NCBI RefSeq assembly: GCF_035969385.1
Contig: NZ_JAYKKJ010000004.1
Location: 341,538-405,537 of the forward strand
Direction of reading: 5' to 3'
Source of the DNA: SELP01 sp035969385
GTDB lineage: Bacteria > Pseudomonadota > Alphaproteobacteria > Rhodobacterales > Rhodobacteraceae
DNA length: 64,000 nucleotides
Positions 50,853 through 59,880 of this stretch are shown in pieces. How positions within the stretch are numbered: the stretch's first letter is position 1; each line of letters starts with the position of its first letter. The position numbers and the translations under genes were made by a program. The notes beneath the pieces were generated by a model. It was not told where the DNA came from, did no database searches, and saw only the letters and a program-made list of their open reading frames with translations.

Positions 50853-51489
50853 TATCCTGTCCGACCCGATCTGCCCGTGGTGTTATATCGGCAAGGCAAA
50901 CCTTGACCGGGCGCTGGAACAGGTGGGCGACCATCCCTTCATCGTGGAATGGCATCCGTTCCAACTGAACCCCGACATGCCCGCCGAAGGCATGGACCGC
51001 CGCGCCTATATGGAGGCGAAATTCGGCGGGCAGGATGGGGCGGTAAAGGCCTATCTGCCGGTGATGGAACATGCCCAGAAGGCCGGGCTGACCCTAAATC
51101 TCGACAAGATCGCGCGCACACCGAACACGCTGAACGCCCATCGGTTGATCCACTGGGCCGGTATCGAACAGAAACAGACCCCGGTCGTGTCGGCGCTCTT
51201 CAAGGCCTATTTCGTCGAGGGGCGCGATATCGGTGATACCGAGGTTTTGGCCGATATCGCCGACACCGCCGGCATGGACGCGAGCGTTGTGACCCGTCTT
51301 CTGGCGTCTGACGCGGACATGGACGACATCCGCGCCCGCGACGCCCATTCCCGACAGATGGGTGTGAATTCCGTTCCGACCTTCATCGTCGCGCAGCAGC
51401 ACGCGGTTCCCGGCGCACAGCCGGTTGAGCTTTGGGTGAAGGTGATCGCCGATATCAAGGCCCAGCTGGAACAGGCGGACGGCGCATGA
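50839..51489 (+). CDS. DsbA-family oxidoreductase (FrnE-like)
   Basis: 216 residues, cytoplasmic-type DsbA/2-hydroxychromene-2-carboxylate isomerase-like fold. CPWC active-site pair in ILSDPICPWCYIGK, FQLNPDMPAEGMDRR motif, helical insert with NTLNAHRLIHWA, and cis-Pro loop GVNSVPTFIV. FrnE proteins are disulfide isomerases linked to polyketide or oxidative stress. Overlaps the ligase by 14 bases and the channel gene by 4. Confidence 0.9.
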   Translation: MVKLDILSDPICPWCYIGKANLDRALEQVGDHPFIVEWHPFQLNPDMPAEGMDRRAYMEAKFGGQDGAVKAYLPVMEHAQKAGLTLNLDKIARTPNTLNAHRLIHWAGIEQKQTPVVSALFKAYFVEGRDIGDTEVLADIADTAGMDASVVTRLLASDADMDDIRARDAHSRQMGVNSVPTFIVAQQHAVPGAQPVELWVKVIADIKAQLEQADGA

Positions 51490-51803
51490 AGAACGAAGCG
51501 GTCCTTGTCCTTATCGGTCTGCTTGCCACCATCGTGGCGGGCGGCACGGTCTTCTTTCACGCGGTCGAAGGCTGGAGCTGGGTCGACAGTTATTTCTTCA
51601 CCGTGGTGACCCTGTCGACCGTTGGCTATGGCAACCTTGTCCCCGTCACGGTTCTGGGCAAGATCGGCACCACGGTGATGATCTTTCTGGGGCTTGGGGT
51701 CTTCGCGCTGGCCATCCAGCAGTTCGGCCATGTGACGATCCAGCGGCGGCTCGAGGCACGGCGCAAGGCACGTGAGGCCCAGCGGAACGACAGCGCCAGA
51801 TGA
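51486..51803 (+). CDS. Small two-helix potassium channel
   Basis: 105 residues. Two membrane helices (VLVLIGLLATIVAGGTVFF and IGTTVMIFLGLGVFALAIQQF) flank a pore loop with filter TVGYGNL. This is the basic KcsA-like Ion_trans_2 module, with no RCK domain in the same polypeptide. The C-terminal basic helix may tetramerise. ATGA overlaps with both neighbours. Confidence 0.88.
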   Translation: MKNEAVLVLIGLLATIVAGGTVFFHAVEGWSWVDSYFFTVVTLSTVGYGNLVPVTVLGKIGTTVMIFLGLGVFALAIQQFGHVTIQRRLEARRKAREAQRNDSAR

Positions 51804-52261
51804 TCACGGCCCACCTTCCTTCGGGCTATGTGTTGGGGCGGACGATTGCGACCCATCCCGCGATCTTTTTTGCCGCCCTTGTGGGGGCGGTGTTGCCCGA
51901 TGTGGACCTGATCTGGTTTTACTGGATCGACGATCGGGCGTTTCACCACCATCACTACTGGGTCCATATTCCGGGGTTCTGGGTGATCACGGGCGTGATT
52001 GTCTGGCCCATCTTGCGGGCGGTAAACAGGTTGGGATCGACGGTGTTCGCCGCGTTCCTTGCTGGCGTCGCATTGCACATCGGGCTTGATGCCATTGCGG
52101 GCGGAATAGCCTGGGGTTGGCCGTTCAACGACAAACTTTACTACGCCGTATCGGTTCCCGCCCTTGGCGGTCACTGGATATGGAATTTCATTCTTCATCC
52201 GGTGTTTGCGCTGGAACTGGCAATCTGGGTATCTGCGGGGTGGCTGTTTTGGAACAAGTAA
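51800..52261 (+). CDS. YdjM-like membrane-bound putative metal-dependent hydrolase
   Basis: 153 residues, four to five membrane segments. Conserved His/Asp motifs of the YdjM family: ITAHLPSGYVLG, GAVLPDVDLIW, HHHHYWVH, and LHIGLDAIAGGIAWGWPF. YdjM family members are predicted integral-membrane hydrolases of unknown reaction. Overlaps the channel by four bases and the MFS gene by about 13. Confidence 0.82.
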   Translation: MITAHLPSGYVLGRTIATHPAIFFAALVGAVLPDVDLIWFYWIDDRAFHHHHYWVHIPGFWVITGVIVWPILRAVNRLGSTVFAAFLAGVALHIGLDAIAGGIAWGWPFNDKLYYAVSVPALGGHWIWNFILHPVFALELAIWVSAGWLFWNK

Positions 52262-53460
52262 GAAAACCTGGCCCCGGCCGCGTCGAATTCGTCGCCCTGA
52301 TGGCGATGATGGGGGCGATGGTGGCCTTTTCCATCGACGCCATGTTACCCGCCCTGCCCGAGATCGGCGCAGAGCTGAGCCCCGATGCCCTGAACCGGGC
52401 GCAGCTGGTGGTGACGGCCTTTGTGTTTGGCATGGGGATCGGCACATTCTTCGTAGGGCCGATTTCCGACTCCGTCGGGCGCAGGCCGGTGATGGTGGGC
52501 GGCGCGGTGGTCTATGTGGCGGCGGCCCTCACGGCCTATGCGGTTTCCAGCCTTGAGGGGCTACTGATTTCCCGGGTCGTCATGGGGCTGGGTGCGTCGG
52601 GCGCACGGGTGATGTCGATGGCGATCGTGCGCGACCTGTATGAAGGGCGACAGATGGCGCGGATCACCAGTTTTGTCATGCTGGTGTTTTCGCTGGTGCC
52701 CGCGCTGGCTCCGTCGCTTGGCGCGCTGATCATCGTCGGCTGGGGGTGGCGGGCGGTGTTTCTGTCCTTCGCGATCTTCGCGCTGGGGGTCAGCCTTTGG
52801 TACCTCCTCCGGCAACCGGAAACCCTGCACCCGGAATACCGGCGTCCCTTGTCGTTCAAGGCTATCGGCGCGGCGCTGCGGGAACTGGCGGCACATCCGA
52901 CCGTCAGGCTGTCGACACTGGTTCAGACGCTGTGTTTCGGGATGTTGTTTTCGGTTCTGTCCTCGACCCAGCAGGTGTTCGACGTGACCTTTGACCAGGG
53001 CGCGGCCTTTCCGCTGTGGTTTGGCGGAATTGCGGTGATCGCGGCCAGTGGATCGGTGATCAACGCGCGGCTGGTGGTGCGTCTGGGGATGCGGGCGATG
53101 GTCAAGGGTGTGCTGGCAATGCAGATCGCCCTGTCGACCCTGATGATCCTGTGTTGGCTGGCAGCGCCGGGAACGATGCTGTCCTTTGCCCTCTATGTCC
53201 TCTGGACCGCGTCGGTCTTCTTTCAGGCGGGTCTGACGATCGGCAACCTCACGGCGCTGGCGTTGGAGCCGATGGGCCATATCGCGGGGATCGCCGCGTC
53301 GGCGCTGACGGCGATTGCGACGGTGGGAGCGGTTCTGATCGCGGTGCCGGTGGGGCTGGCCTTTGACGGGACGCCCCTGCCGCTGGCTGTGGGCATCCTA
53401 TGTGCAGCCGTCCCGGCGCTGTGGCTGACAACGAAGATCCGGCGGGACAGCGACGGCTAA
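52249..53460 (+). CDS. Bcr/CflA-family multidrug MFS transporter
   Basis: About 403 residues, twelve membrane segments. The family start VEFVALMAMMGAMVAFSIDAMLPALPEIGAEL, motif A-type GPISDSVGRRPVMV, and motif C-like LVPALAPSLGALI are present. Start is uncertain: TTG at 52249 has a GGGGTGG site at a good distance, GTG at 52240 is the alternative. Exports drugs or metabolites by proton exchange. Last gene of the run; its stop overlaps the convergent Excalibur gene by 3 bases. Confidence 0.88.
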   Translation: MEQVRKPGPGRVEFVALMAMMGAMVAFSIDAMLPALPEIGAELSPDALNRAQLVVTAFVFGMGIGTFFVGPISDSVGRRPVMVGGAVVYVAAALTAYAVSSLEGLLISRVVMGLGASGARVMSMAIVRDLYEGRQMARITSFVMLVFSLVPALAPSLGALIIVGWGWRAVFLSFAIFALGVSLWYLLRQPETLHPEYRRPLSFKAIGAALRELAAHPTVRLSTLVQTLCFGMLFSVLSSTQQVFDVTFDQGAAFPLWFGGIAVIAASGSVINARLVVRLGMRAMVKGVLAMQIALSTLMILCWLAAPGTMLSFALYVLWTASVFFQAGLTIGNLTALALEPMGHIAGIAASALTAIATVGAVLIAVPVGLAFDGTPLPLAVGILCAAVPALWLTTKIRRDSDG

Positions 53461-53729
53461 CGTGGGCAGGGTCGGCTGCAGATATTCTCGCAGGGTATTC
53501 CGTCATTGTCCCGGTCGCGGGCTGTATCTCCGCAGATGACAAGATGATAGCAGGCTTCTTCACAGCTAACCATTTGACCGCAGGTTTTTCGGGCGCAGGA
53601 GTAGCCTTGCGCCGGAACAATCGGCGTCATCAGCGGTGCATCAGGTTTTAAGAGGTCCCATAAAGTTGGATCTGCGGCCGCAGAAGATGGAAGACATAAC
53701 AATCCCAGCAAAAAGAGCATGGCTTTCAT
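53457..53729 (-). CDS. Small secreted Excalibur-domain protein
   Basis: 90 residues. Signal peptide MKAMLFLLGLLCLPSSAAA, cleavage before DPTLWD. The mature part has a CGQMVSCEEACYHLVICG cysteine block then DRDNDGIPCENIC, the Excalibur calcium-binding loop DxDxDGxxCE. Six cysteines suggest disulfides outside the cytoplasm. ATG 53729; a longer frame to 53750 exists. Role unknown. Confidence 0.85.
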   Translation of the reverse strand: MKAMLFLLGLLCLPSSAAADPTLWDLLKPDAPLMTPIVPAQGYSCARKTCGQMVSCEEACYHLVICGDTARDRDNDGIPCENICSRPCPR

Positions 53730-53843
53730 TGGACTAACCCCCGACCACAAAAGCGGTGCTGTGCTTCGGATTTTGATGTCCTTTTCCTACCCTCAGCAAG
53801 CTCTATCTTAGCAGCCACTCGCCGGGACGCTTGCGGCCCGGCA

Positions 53844-53874
53844 CACGCCCGCCCGCCCCCACGGCGGGCGTGTT
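53844..53874. repeat. 11-bp stem-loop downstream of mfd
   Basis: ACACGCCCGCC at 53844-53854 pairs perfectly with 53864-53874, loop of 9. There is no T-run on either side, so it is not a standard intrinsic terminator; it may stabilise the mfd transcript end. Confidence 0.45.
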
Positions 53875-53906
53875 CCACGCCCACCCGGGCGGACGCGTGC
53901 CTTTCT

Positions 53907-56900
53907 TCAACCCGCCTTCTTCCCGGCCTTCGCTTCCTTCACCTTCATCGCCAGATCCTGCGCGATGGCAAAGGCGCCCTTGATCTTGTCGCTGTCCTTC
54001 TTCCAGTCGCGGCGGACGACGATCTTGTTGTCCTTGACCTTGGCCAGCCCGTCCTGCGCCTGAATGAAATCGACCAGCCCCTTGGGCGAAGCGAATTTGT
54101 CGTTGTGGAACCGGATCGTCGCGCCCTTCGGCCCACCGTCCAGATGGCTGATGCCGGCACGTTTGCACATCGCCTTGATCCGCACGATCAGCATCAGCGT
54201 GTTCACCTCTTTCGGCAGCTTGCCGAAGCGGTCGATCAGTTCGGCGGCGAAGCCTTCCAGATCCACCTTGGTGGTCAGTTCGGACAGGCGGCGGTAGAGG
54301 CCAAGGCGCACATCCAGATCGGGGACATAGCTGTCGGGGATCAGGACCGGGACGCCAAGGTTGATCTGGGGCGCCCAATGCCCGTCGTTGTCGGTGACGC
54401 CCTCGGCCTCGCCGGACCGGATCCGGGCGATCTCGTCCTCGAGCATCTGTTGATAGAGCTCGTATCCGACCTCGTTGATATGACCGGACTGTTCTTCGCC
54501 CAAGAGGTTGCCCGCGCCGCGAATATCCAGATCCTGGCTAGCCAGCGTGAACCCCGCCCCGAGCGTATCCAGACTGCCCAGCACGCGCAGACGCTTTTCC
54601 GCCTGCGGGGTCAACCGGGCGCGGGGTTTCGTGGTCAGATAGGCATAGGCGCGGGTCTTGGACCGGCCCACGCGTCCCCGGATCTGATAGAGCTGGGCAA
54701 GGCCGAACATATCCGCCCGGTGCACCACCATAGTATTCGCGGTCGGGATATCGAGGCCGGATTCCACGATGGTCGTGGCCAGAAGCACGTCGTACTTCCC
54801 GTCGTAGAAGGCGTTCATCCGGTCGTCCAACTCGCCCGCCGCCATCTGGCCGTGGGCCACCACATAGGTGATTTCCGGGACGTTTGTTTTCAGCCAGTCC
54901 TCGACCTCGGGCAGGTCGGAAATGCGCGGCACCACATAAAAGGACTGCCCGCCGCGATAGTGTTCGCGCAAGAGCGCCTCGCGCACGGTGATGGTGTCGA
55001 ATTCGCTGACGTAGGTGCGGATCGCCAGACGGTCCACCGGGGGCGTGCCGATGATCGACAGTTCGCGCACACCGGTCAGCGACATTTGCAGCGTGCGCGG
55101 GATCGGCGTGGCGGTCAGGGTCAGGACGTGCACATCCGACCGCATCTGCTTGAGCCGTTCCTTGTGTTGGACCCCGAAATGCTGCTCTTCGTCGATGATC
55201 AACAGGCCAAGGTTACGGAACTTTGTCCCCTTGGCCAAGAGCGCATGGGTGCCGATGACGATATCCACGTCACCCGAGGCCATGCCGTCCCGCGTGGCGG
55301 CCATATCCTTGGCCGAGACAAAGCGCGACAGTTGCCGTACCTTGATCGGGAAACCGCGGAACCGTTCGGCAAAGCTTTTGTAATGTTGCCGGGCCAGCAG
55401 GGTCGTGGGGGCGATCAGCGCGACCTGCACCCCCGACATGGCCGCGACAAAGGCCGCTCGGATCGCCACCTCGGTCTTGCCAAAGCCCACGTCGCCGCAG
55501 ATCAGCCTATCCATCGGGCGGCCCGCGTCCAGATCGTCCAGCACCTCGGCGATGGCCTGCAACTGGTCGTCGGTTTCGGCATAGGGGAAGCGGGCCAGAA
55601 ACTGGTCCCACATGCCATCGGGCGGGGTCAGCACGGGCGCCTTGCGCAGGGCGCGTTCGGCGGCGATGCGGATCAGCCGCTCCGCCATCTGGCGGATGCG
55701 TTCCTTCAGCCGGGCCTTCTTGGCCTGCCATGCGCCGCCGCCCAACCGGTCCAAGAGCCCCTCTTCATGGCCGTATTTCGACAGAAGCTCGATGTTCTCG
55801 ACCGGCAGGTAGAGCTTGGACCCTTCGGCATATTCCAGCGCGATGCATTCATGGGCGGCACCGGCGGCGGTGATAACCTCGAGCCCCAGGTAGCGGCCGA
55901 CGCCGTGGTCGACATGCACCACCAGATCGCCCGGTGTCAGGCTTTGGGTTTCAGTCAGGAAGTTCTCGGCGCGGCGTTTCTTTTTCGTCTGCCGGATCAG
56001 GCGGTCACCCAGAACATCCTGTTCGGAAATGACGGTCAGGTCCTTCGCCTCGAACCCGGCATCCAGCGGCCAGACCGCCAGATGCAGACCCGCCTTTCCC
56101 ACGCGGGTGAAATCGGTGATGTGGATCACCTCTCCCATGCCCTCGTCTTCCAGAAGGCCGGACAGGCGTTCGCGCGCCCCGTCGGAATAGCTGGCAATCA
56201 CGACGGGACCGTCGTCCAGTTTGCGCCGCAGATGGTCGGCCAGGGCGCCGAACAGGCTGATGCTTTCCTGCTGCCGTTCGGGGGCGAAATTGCGCCCAAT
56301 CCGACCGCCCGCGTCGATGACGCCCGGGCCGCTGGCCTGTGGCAGGGGGTGGAAATGCAGCACGCGGCGGCCATCGGTGGCCGCGTCCCATGCGGCGTCG
56401 TCCAGATACAGCAGGCCGGGGGGCACAGGCTTGTAGACCGTATCGACCCGGCCCTTCTGGGTCATGGCGATCTTGCGAGTCTCATACTGGTCGGCGATCC
56501 CCTCCCAGCGCGACAGGCGGGCCGCGCCGGTCTGGTCGTCCAGGGTGATCGTCGCGCCGGGCAGGTAATCGAACAGGGTTTCCAGATGGTCGTGGAAGAA
56601 GGGCAGCCAATGTTCGACGCCCGCGTGCTTGCGGCCGGCGCTGACGGCCTCGTACAGCGGATCATCGGTGCCCGCCGCGCCAAATTCGATCCGGTAGTTC
56701 TGGCGGAACCGGGTAATTGCGGCCTCGTCCAGAATGACCTCGGACACGGGCGCAAGTTCGACGACCGACAGTTTCTCGGTGGTGCGCTGGGTCGCGGGGT
56801 CGAACCGGCGGGCGCCGTCCAGCACGTCGCCGAACAGGTCCAGCCGCACCGGCCCTTCCTGTCCCGGCGGGAAGATGTCGATGATCCCGCCCCGGATCGC

Positions 56901-57368
56901 GTAATCGCCCGGTTCCAGCACCGTGGGCGCCTGCGTGAACCCCATGCGGATCAGGAAATCGCGCAGGCCCTTTTCGTTGATCCGGTCGCCGACACGGGCG
57001 GAGAATGCGGCCTCGCGCAGAACCTCTCGGGCCGGCACCTTCTGGGTCGCGGCGTTCAAGGTCGTCAGCAGGACGAATTTCTTCGGCAACCCGTGCGCCA
57101 GCGCCGCAAGCGTCGCCATCCGCGTGGCCGAGATATCGGCATTGGGCGACACGCGGTCGTAGGGCAGACAATCCCACGACGGGAAGGTCATCACCGGCAT
57201 GTCGGGGGCAAAGAAGGCCAGCGCAGCCTGCATCGCCGCAAGCCGCTTGTCATCACGGGCGACATGCAGCACCGGCGCGCCGCCCTTGTCGATCTCTTGC
57301 AGGATCAGGCGGGCATCCAGCCCCTCGGGCGCGCCGCCAACGGTGATATGGGTCGATGAATTGGCCAT
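53907..57368 (-). CDS. mfd: Transcription-repair coupling factor Mfd
   Basis: 1153 residues. Domain order: UvrB-like N-terminus (FPSWDCLPYDRVSPN), RNAP-interaction domain (LTPGDLVVHVDHGVGRYLGLE), SF2 translocase with Walker A GDVGFGKTEVAIRAAF, DEEQ box IIDEEQHFG, TLTATPIPRTLQMSLTG, LLATTIVESGLDIPTANTMVV and QIRGRVGRS, then TRCF domain with Lys-rich end. It removes RNA polymerase stalled at lesions and recruits UvrA. ATG 57368 is the first with family homology. It faces away from the SufBCD-linked gene by 37 bases, both minus strand. Confidence 0.96.
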   Translation of the reverse strand: MANSSTHITVGGAPEGLDARLILQEIDKGGAPVLHVARDDKRLAAMQAALAFFAPDMPVMTFPSWDCLPYDRVSPNADISATRMATLAALAHGLPKKFVLLTTLNAATQKVPAREVLREAAFSARVGDRINEKGLRDFLIRMGFTQAPTVLEPGDYAIRGGIIDIFPPGQEGPVRLDLFGDVLDGARRFDPATQRTTEKLSVVELAPVSEVILDEAAITRFRQNYRIEFGAAGTDDPLYEAVSAGRKHAGVEHWLPFFHDHLETLFDYLPGATITLDDQTGAARLSRWEGIADQYETRKIAMTQKGRVDTVYKPVPPGLLYLDDAAWDAATDGRRVLHFHPLPQASGPGVIDAGGRIGRNFAPERQQESISLFGALADHLRRKLDDGPVVIASYSDGARERLSGLLEDEGMGEVIHITDFTRVGKAGLHLAVWPLDAGFEAKDLTVISEQDVLGDRLIRQTKKKRRAENFLTETQSLTPGDLVVHVDHGVGRYLGLEVITAAGAAHECIALEYAEGSKLYLPVENIELLSKYGHEEGLLDRLGGGAWQAKKARLKERIRQMAERLIRIAAERALRKAPVLTPPDGMWDQFLARFPYAETDDQLQAIAEVLDDLDAGRPMDRLICGDVGFGKTEVAIRAAFVAAMSGVQVALIAPTTLLARQHYKSFAERFRGFPIKVRQLSRFVSAKDMAATRDGMASGDVDIVIGTHALLAKGTKFRNLGLLIIDEEQHFGVQHKERLKQMRSDVHVLTLTATPIPRTLQMSLTGVRELSIIGTPPVDRLAIRTYVSEFDTITVREALLREHYRGGQSFYVVPRISDLPEVEDWLKTNVPEITYVVAHGQMAAGELDDRMNAFYDGKYDVLLATTIVESGLDIPTANTMVVHRADMFGLAQLYQIRGRVGRSKTRAYAYLTTKPRARLTPQAEKRLRVLGSLDTLGAGFTLASQDLDIRGAGNLLGEEQSGHINEVGYELYQQMLEDEIARIRSGEAEGVTDNDGHWAPQINLGVPVLIPDSYVPDLDVRLGLYRRLSELTTKVDLEGFAAELIDRFGKLPKEVNTLMLIVRIKAMCKRAGISHLDGGPKGATIRFHNDKFASPKGLVDFIQAQDGLAKVKDNKIVVRRDWKKDSDKIKGAFAIAQDLAMKVKEAKAGKKAG

Positions 57369-57405
57369 GCGGTTCCCTACGCCACCGCCCCGCGTTGTCA
57401 ACCGC

Positions 57406-57930
57406 TCAGAAGCCGGGGCCGACCGCAAGGTTTTGGTACATGCCGAACATGGCCGTCACGAAGATCGAAATCATGCCGATGAACTGGGTATAGACCCGAT
57501 GCCGGTAGAGCCGACGGTGGAGCGCCTCGCCCTCGGGCTGTTCGGTTTCGATCAACCGGGCGGTGGACAGCGACAGGGCCCCGACAAGCGACATGGGGAA
57601 GGCCAGAAGGAAGACGGCTTGCGCGAATTCCACCCAATACCAGAAGGCCATTACCCCAAGGGCGGTCAGGACGAAACAGACGAACCCCAAAAGCCACAGG
57701 CCGGACACCCGCCCGATGTGCAGAATGCGGTTCACGTTGATCCGGACAAGGTCTTCCAGATCCTGCTGTGCATTGCCACCGGAGCGGGCCGCGCGCTGGA
57801 CAAGATCATAGGGAACGCCCAAGACCCAATGGCTGGCCGACGACCAGAACACCGCCAACGCGATCCAGAACCAGAGGTTCGAGAAAGAGCGCATGTCGAT
57901 GACTTCAAAAAGGGTTTGGGTCCAATTCAC
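57406..57930 (-). CDS. Membrane protein annotated in relatives as a SufBCD-complex component
   Basis: 174 residues with about four hydrophobic segments (NLWFWIALAVFWSSASHWVLG, GLWLLGFVCFVLTALGVMAFW, AVFLLAFPMSLVGALSL, FIGMISIFVTAMFGMY). It resembles a Rhodobacteraceae family often labelled 'component of SufBCD complex'; the label is from recollection and no suf gene is in the window. The start is uncertain: GTG at 57930 (MNWTQTLFEVIDMRSF) matches the usual N-terminus, ATG at 57894 is the other option. Upstream of mfd on the same strand. Confidence 0.75.
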   Translation of the reverse strand: MNWTQTLFEVIDMRSFSNLWFWIALAVFWSSASHWVLGVPYDLVQRAARSGGNAQQDLEDLVRINVNRILHIGRVSGLWLLGFVCFVLTALGVMAFWYWVEFAQAVFLLAFPMSLVGALSLSTARLIETEQPEGEALHRRLYRHRVYTQFIGMISIFVTAMFGMYQNLAVGPGF

Positions 57931-58057
57931 GGGGGTCGGGTCCGGGTGATCTTTTCGATTTTTCGCGACCCTAGCGCCGGGATGCGGCGTTGCCCAGACT
58001 TGTGATGCGACAAAATCCGTGGCACCCGTGATTTGTGACAAGAAAGGCCCGTTCCAG

Positions 58058-59056
58058 ATGACCCGCATCCCTGCCCCCTTTCCCGCCAACCGCCCGCGCC
58101 GTCTGCGGGCCACCCCGGCCCTGCGGTCGATGGTGCGCGAAAACACCCTGACGCCCTCAGATTTCATCTGGCCGGTCTTCCTGATGGAGGGGACGGATGC
58201 CGAAACCCCGGTGCCGTCGATGCCCGGCGTCGTCCGTCGCACGGTTGATCGCGTGGGCGCCGCGGCAAAAGACGCGTGGGATCTGGGCATTCCGGCGATC
58301 TGCCTGTTCCCCTACACGGCGATGGAACACCGGACCGAGGATTGCGCGATGGCCTGGGACCCGGACAACCTGACCAATCGCGCCATCCGCGAGATCAAGT
58401 CGGCCTGCCCCGAAATCGCGGTGATGACCGATATCGCCCTTGATCCCTACAACATCAATGGCCACGACGGGTTTGTCGAAAACGGCGAAATCGTCAATGA
58501 CCGCACGGTCGAGGCACTGGTGAAAATGGCGCTGGCGCAGGCGGCCTCGGGCGCGGATATCCTTGGGCCGTCGGACATGATGGATGGCCGGATCGCGGCC
58601 ATTCGCGGCGCGCTGGAAAGTGAAGGATACCAAAAGGTTACGATCCTGTCTTACACCGCGAAATATGCCTCTTCCTTCTACGGGCCGTTCCGCGATGCGG
58701 TGGGGGCAACGGGCGCGCTGACCGGGGACAAGAACACCTATCAGATGGACCCGGCCAATTCGGACGAGGCGATGCGCCTTGTTGCCCGTGATCTGGCCGA
58801 GGGGGCCGATATGGTCATGGTCAAGCCGGGGATGCCCTATCTGGACATCTGCCGCCGGGTGAAAACCGAATTCGGCGTGCCGACCTTTGCCTATCAGGTG
58901 TCCGGGGAATACGCGATGTTGCAGGCGGCCGCGCAAAACGGCTGGCTGGACGGCAAGAAGGTGATGATGGAGAGCCTCATGTGTTTCAAACGCGCGGGCT
59001 GTGACGGCATCCTGACCTATTTTGCACCCGAGGCCGCCAAAGTGCTGAACGGCTGA
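58058..59056 (+). CDS. hemB: Delta-aminolevulinic acid dehydratase (porphobilinogen synthase)
   Basis: 332 residues. RLRATPALRSMVREN and LIWPVFLMEG-type start, catalytic lysines in SYTAKYASSFYGPFRDAVG and MVMVKPGMPYLD, and active-site VMTDIALDPYN; the D/C zinc positions are replaced so that DPYNINGHDGF suggests the magnesium-dependent form typical of alphaproteobacteria. It condenses two 5-aminolevulinate molecules in tetrapyrrole synthesis. AGAAAGG before the ATG. Divergent from the SufBCD-linked gene. Confidence 0.95.
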   Translation: MTRIPAPFPANRPRRLRATPALRSMVRENTLTPSDFIWPVFLMEGTDAETPVPSMPGVVRRTVDRVGAAAKDAWDLGIPAICLFPYTAMEHRTEDCAMAWDPDNLTNRAIREIKSACPEIAVMTDIALDPYNINGHDGFVENGEIVNDRTVEALVKMALAQAASGADILGPSDMMDGRIAAIRGALESEGYQKVTILSYTAKYASSFYGPFRDAVGATGALTGDKNTYQMDPANSDEAMRLVARDLAEGADMVMVKPGMPYLDICRRVKTEFGVPTFAYQVSGEYAMLQAAAQNGWLDGKKVMMESLMCFKRAGCDGILTYFAPEAAKVLNG

Positions 59057-59173
59057 AACCCGCCGCCGGACCTGCCCCTGCATCTTGCGGGTGACAGCCC
59101 CGCCAACTCTGCCTATAGTGTGTGCATCAAGAGCGGCCGAAAAGGCCGCCCACAGGCACAAGAGGCACAAGAG

Positions 59174-59731
59174 ATGAGCAGTCTTTCAAGACGCAATTTC
59201 GCGCTTGGCGCGTTGGCCGGGGTTTCCCTGTCCGCCTGCAGCAATGGCATTGGCGGTACCGGCGCGCCGACCATTGATGCGCGGGTCAACGAGACCCTGA
59301 ATTACATGTATTCCCGCTATCCCGGCACACGTGACCTTGCGGCCAGCGCCAAGGGCATGCTGGTGATGCCGGTCATGACAGAGGTCGGGCTTGGGCTTGG
59401 CGGGTCGTTCGGTCGCGGCGCCTTGCGGATCCAGAACACGTCGGTTGATTACTATTCCGCTGCCGGGGCAAGTGCAGGCATTCAAGTCGGCGCACAGCAG
59501 TTCAGCCATGTTCTGTTCTTCATGACCGATGAGGCGCTGATGGATTTCCGGCGCGGATCGGGCTGGGCAGCGGGTGCCGATATGGAATACGCGCTGAACG
59601 ATCAGGGCGAGATGCTGCGAGCCGAGACCACGACCTCGCTTGCCCCTGTCATCGCCGTTGTCTTTGCGCAGGCCGGGTTCCGTGTCGGGGCCACGCTGGA
59701 AGGTGTGAAATACACCCGCATCATTCCCTAA
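59174..59731 (+). CDS. SYLF (YSC84-like) domain lipoprotein
   Basis: 185 residues. The start MSSLSRRNFALGALAGVSLSAC has twin arginines (SRRNF) and a lipobox-like end (LSAC), so a Tat-exported lipoprotein is likely. The SYLF domain follows: AKGMLVMPVMTEVGLGLGGSFGRGALRI, SVDYYSAAGASAGIQVGAQQFSHVLFFM and GADMEYALNDQ. Eukaryotic SYLF proteins bind phosphoinositides; the bacterial role is unknown. A terminator follows. Confidence 0.9.
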   Translation: MSSLSRRNFALGALAGVSLSACSNGIGGTGAPTIDARVNETLNYMYSRYPGTRDLAASAKGMLVMPVMTEVGLGLGGSFGRGALRIQNTSVDYYSAAGASAGIQVGAQQFSHVLFFMTDEALMDFRRGSGWAAGADMEYALNDQGEMLRAETTTSLAPVIAVVFAQAGFRVGATLEGVKYTRIIP

Positions 59732-59756
59732 GGGATCAACAATTCCCCAAGGATCA

Positions 59757-59783
59757 AGCCCCGGCATCTGCGCGGGGCTTTTT
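59757..59783 (+). terminator. Intrinsic terminator after the SYLF gene
   Basis: AGCCCCG (59757-59763) pairs with CGGGGCT (59773-59779), loop of 9, followed by five T (59779-59783). Confidence 0.85.
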
Positions 59784-59880
59784 CTGTTGCGGGCCTTGGA
59801 AAACGACAGTGAGTGTCGTGTAAAGGCGATCATCATTGCGGGCAAAACGCATTCTGGGCCAAACCCAACCGGAGGAAGTC

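Noticed and set aside
53844..53874. Intrinsic terminator of mfd
   Set aside because: The stem is strong but no T-run follows on either strand, so it is listed only as a stem-loop.
54105..57359. Very long plus-strand open frame of over 1000 codons opposite mfd
   Set aside because: It mirrors mfd exactly, lacks any domain pattern, and arises from the strong third-position G/C bias of the minus-strand gene.
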